A model generated the notes under the pieces. That model saw only the letters and a list, made by a program, of their open reading frames with translations, ran no database searches and was not told where the DNA came from. The translations under genes were made by a program, and so were the position numbers. Positions 61,098 through 64,000 of a stretch of DNA of 64,000 bases are shown here, piece after piece. Position 1 is the stretch's first letter, and each line of letters opens with the position of its first letter. The DNA comes from Apostichopus japonicus (taxonomy: Eukaryota; Echinodermata; Holothuroidea; Aspidochirotida; Stichopodidae), in NCBI RefSeq assembly GCF_037975245.1, contig NC_092583.1, positions 18,004,764 to 18,068,763 on the forward strand, in the 5' to 3' direction.

Positions 61098-62135
61098 AGA
61101 ATCAGCTAAGGAAAGTGGAAAAATGTCTATGACCTTGACATGTCACATCATGCAGGCTTGGTACATAGCATGGACTACATATGTGGAAAAGGACTGGTTG
61201 AAAGAAATGGAGGGCAGCAGAGCAAATTAGAAAGCTTTGAGACTATCCACAGATGCATGGAAATGAAGCACATCATCATTGTGCAGAACAAGATAAATAC
61301 GAGACTGCCAACAAGCAGTGCAGATACATAGCATTGCAGTATCTCATTAGAAAATCCTTGCTGTCTAAAGAAAAGGGAGGTTAAATTTGAGCATAAACAA
61401 TCTTATGTCGTAAGTGACCTAGACTTGGAAACTGACAATGTGTACTAACTTGCATAAACGCAGGAATGATTCCTTGAAATACCAAAACATTTCTTACAGA
61501 GCTAGGAGAAAGCTTGCTGCTGAATACTGGTAAAAAAACATGCTTGATTTTGATCCAAGATGTGATACCATATTCAGCTTTCTTTAGTAGGTCAAGAATT
61601 GAAAGTGACAACCCTCCTGTGGAAGTCACATGGTAAGAGGTATAAGGCTGATTTACCTCTGTCCATTGTTTTATTCACTATCTTGTTAATCATATAAAAT
61701 ATAATCTTATAATGCCCTACGTATTTGGTGTTGTATATGGAACAGCTTTGGTGGTTAGTAGCTTTAACTAGTTAACAACAGTGACTACTGCCTCTTTGGC
61801 ATCATGTTGATCTACTGACACGTGTCTCAAACAATACTAACCATTGAAGCAATCTTTCCTTCAATCCATGGTTTAGGTTTATGCAGACAGGATATGAAGT
61901 TCAAATGAGAAAAAGAATACTTTGTGAAGAGTGTTACATAACCTGTAAGGGAAGTGTCATCCACAAGAAATACAATTTATTTGATCTAAACTTTTGTATG
62001 GGAGCTAGTGACAGTCTCCTTACAGTTAGTTGTATTAATATTGTTGCATAAGTCACACAATGTGTTTACTGTTAGACCAAATTTATGACCAATATGTGTG
62101 TAGCTACATTAAATAAAAAATTTCAGTTTCACATT
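61098..62135 (+). other. Egfr 3' UTR (probable)
   Basis: Sequence after the stop codon has no continuing frame and no further convincing coding exon. An AATAAA signal at 62112-62117 followed by a T-rich stretch would give a 3' UTR of about 1 kb. The true cleavage site is not visible from sequence alone, and a longer form could use 63583. Confidence 0.6.
62112..62117 (+). promoter_or_regulatory. Candidate polyadenylation signal AATAAA
   Basis: Canonical hexamer about 1 kb after the stop codon, within AAATAAAAAATTTC and followed by T-rich sequence from about 62140, as expected for a downstream element. Confidence 0.5.
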
Positions 62136-62549
62136 TCATTTTCTTAATGTAGAATTTGTTTTTTCCTGTTTTTTAATCTTTTTTTGTGCAGTTTCTCTTT
62201 ACTGGTGCAATTTATAAATTGCTCACAAACAGTTATAATCTTCGCATGTATAGGCCCGGAGATCTGAGTTTAGCAGGTAGTCGGCTATCTTTCTGTTTTA
62301 CTTTTTATTCTAATTTGACAATACATTACCGATTAAACCACCTTCAAGTATTTAGACTTTATCTGCAACACAGAAGTCTTGCTCAAGAGCAAGCTCTACT
62401 CCTTTGTGAAATGCAGAGTAGTAACTGGAGTAAATGTAAATACTACCACTGTGTTATATATATACCACCAGACTGGTCGTGACGTGGAATTGTTCTGGTT
62501 TGTTGATCTTTATTAATCTAATATATATCTGTCATACCACTTGCAACAT
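62136..62549. other. Distal 3' UTR or intergenic, unassigned
   Basis: Contains a 98-codon frame (62186-62482) with no recognised similarity, probably chance. Confidence 0.4.
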
Positions 62550-62560
62550 TCAGTTCTTAC

Positions 62561-62605
<45 letters not shown>

Positions 62606-62638
62606 TATGTATATCAATGCATATGTATATAGATATAT

Positions 62639-62735
<97 letters not shown>
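62550..62735. repeat. TA microsatellite cluster
   Basis: About 185 bp of TA tracts interrupted by TGCATATGTATA and ATAAATA segments. Confidence 0.97.
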
Positions 62736-62736
<1 letters not shown>

Positions 62737-64000
62737 AGTAAAGTAAGTTTGATCTGTTGGAAGATAGTTGGGAACATGAAACAAGAAAAACAGTTTTAGA
62801 TTGCTTTCTGTTTAATCTCATATTAGAAATGATGTTTGGTTTGTAATTAACTGAGTTGTTGAAGTGGAGTTAGTTTTATGATAAAGGTAGCAATGTAAGT
62901 GTCAGCAGATTCTGATCTTAAAATCACACAGGAAAATGTTGGGAGAACGATGTTGTATATGAACTGAGTGGAAGAAATACCTTTTATTCTTAAATAGTGT
63001 TATACCAACAATTATTAGAAGTCACTAATTACCTCTTATAATATGCTGACAATGCTGTTCATTGGTATTATGTTAATTTATTGATGAGTTTCACTGCCAG
63101 GTAGGGTGTTTAAGGTGAGTTGTAAATGAGCCAGAGTCTGTCAATAGCTGTCATTTTAAACTGTGTTGAGTTATGTCAAACTCACACAATGTTTAATCCA
63201 ACTTTGCATGAATATATTGCTCTATATTGTTTTTGTTTTTTTTCTTCTTAAATCCTTTTTTTATGAGAGCCTGTTTACAGCATTGTAAATACCAAATAAT
63301 CATGTACTTATTTCATTTTGCTTAAACTAAACATTGTTGTTGATTTTTGGTATCATTAATGCATCAAAATGACTTACAGTTTTTAACATAAAAAATGCAC
63401 TGTTCACTGCATGAGGAGGGTAAACCAGTGCTCTTGAAAATTGCTAGCCTATGCTTCCAAGCCTTTTTGTATGTCTTTCATAAAATTATTTAACAAAAAC
63501 AAAAAGTTTTGTCAATACATTATGTGTCATTGAACTAATTCAAAAGTGTGGCATTCACTCCAGCAAAATTAGTTGTGTACATAATAAAAAGTACGGGAAA
63601 AATTATAAAGGCAGTTATAAGGAAGAGTGTTTTTGTGATGATATCAAAGCTATGTATTCTATGATTGGTATTTTAAGTTAGTCTTAGCAAATTAACATAT
63701 TCGGTGATTGCGTTCTGACATTTCATTTAAGAAGAATCATTTCCAGAAAAGCAACAAATTATTTTAATTGCATACAGAACCTGTCTGTTTGGTTAGGTCT
63801 TATATTTTAATTTTCGGATAATTACATCACAAGTATTTCAGATCTATAAATCACTCACAAAATTGTTATCAAAGTTATTTTTTCGAGTAATATCAGTGTT
63901 TCATAGCTATTAGTTACCTCAAAATAGTTCTCATCAAAAGTTGTTTACATGTGTGTGTTATTAACATCAAAGAATATTTTTTTGATGACACACACAGAAA
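62736..64000. other. Downstream flank, unassigned
   Basis: AT-rich, no coding signal seen; possible distal polyadenylation signal at 63583. Confidence 0.5.
63583..63588 (+). promoter_or_regulatory. Candidate distal polyadenylation signal AATAAA
   Basis: Second canonical hexamer (ATAATAAAAAG) about 2.5 kb after the stop codon. It could serve a longer 3' UTR that includes the TA microsatellite. Confidence 0.3.

Noticed and set aside
53482-59757. Many overlapping - strand frames with LSLLRL and HCLDW repeats
   Set aside because: All derive from the 59-bp array; three units (177 bp) restore frame, so long frames arise by chance.
62186-62482. 98-codon frame downstream of the stop
   Set aside because: No similarity recognised, no splice context, and it lies after the first polyadenylation signal.
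62541-62821. Tyr/Ile repeat frames on both strands
   Set aside because: Pure TA microsatellite translation.

Overview
The window is animal (metazoan) nuclear DNA, AT-rich, with short exons, long introns and many minisatellites. It is filled almost entirely by one gene on the + strand: the 3' three quarters of an EGFR/ErbB-family receptor tyrosine kinase. The species cannot be fixed from the sequence. A single ErbB-type receptor with a cysteine-rich region longer than in vertebrates, plus CR1/Jockey-like LINE debris, suggests a marine invertebrate, perhaps a deuterostome such as an echinoderm (inference).

I resolve 29 coding exons from 1202 to the TAA at 61095-61097. Splice phases agree at every junction, and the joined frame is about 1343 codons after the split first codon. 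The signal peptide and most of L domain 1 lie upstream, off the window. Exon order: end of L domain 1 (1202-1339); furin-like cysteine-rich domain II (3790-7429); L domain 2 (9018-15461); an unusually long second cysteine-rich region (28055-39580); transmembrane segment (40378-40507); a 30-nt juxtamembrane microexon (42065-42094); tyrosine kinase (42767-47124); and a tyrosine-rich tail (48510-61097) ending in a PDZ-ligand-like ESTV. The 3' UTR follows, with AATAAA at 62112 and 63583.

The most interesting observation is that the C-terminal half of L domain 2 (domain III, the main EGF-binding face in vertebrates) is encoded twice, by neighbouring homologous exons at 14377-14582 and 15265-15461. 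Both enter in phase 2 and leave in phase 1. Either one keeps the frame. Using both gives a TAG eight codons into the second, and skipping both shifts the frame. This is the signature of mutually exclusive exons and predicts two receptors with different ligand-binding surfaces.

Introns hold at least 14 separate minisatellite arrays, roughly 18 kb in all. Units are 24, 28, 36, 44, 54, 57, 58, 59, 78, about 80 and 84 bp, among others. Two arrays have multiplied the splice site of the neighbouring exon: the 44-bp array copies the donor of the exon ending at 32708, and the 84-bp array copies the acceptor of the exon starting at 37721. A 59-bp array (53.47-59.65 kb, about 104 copies) shows higher-order block duplication. 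Two transposons are nested inside arrays: a 232-bp TTAA-flanked palindromic element and a 1220-bp hAT-like element with a perfect 8-bp target duplication. A second hAT-like element lies at 16935-17756, and a broken LINE lies in the first complete intron. No other protein-coding gene is convincingly supported.
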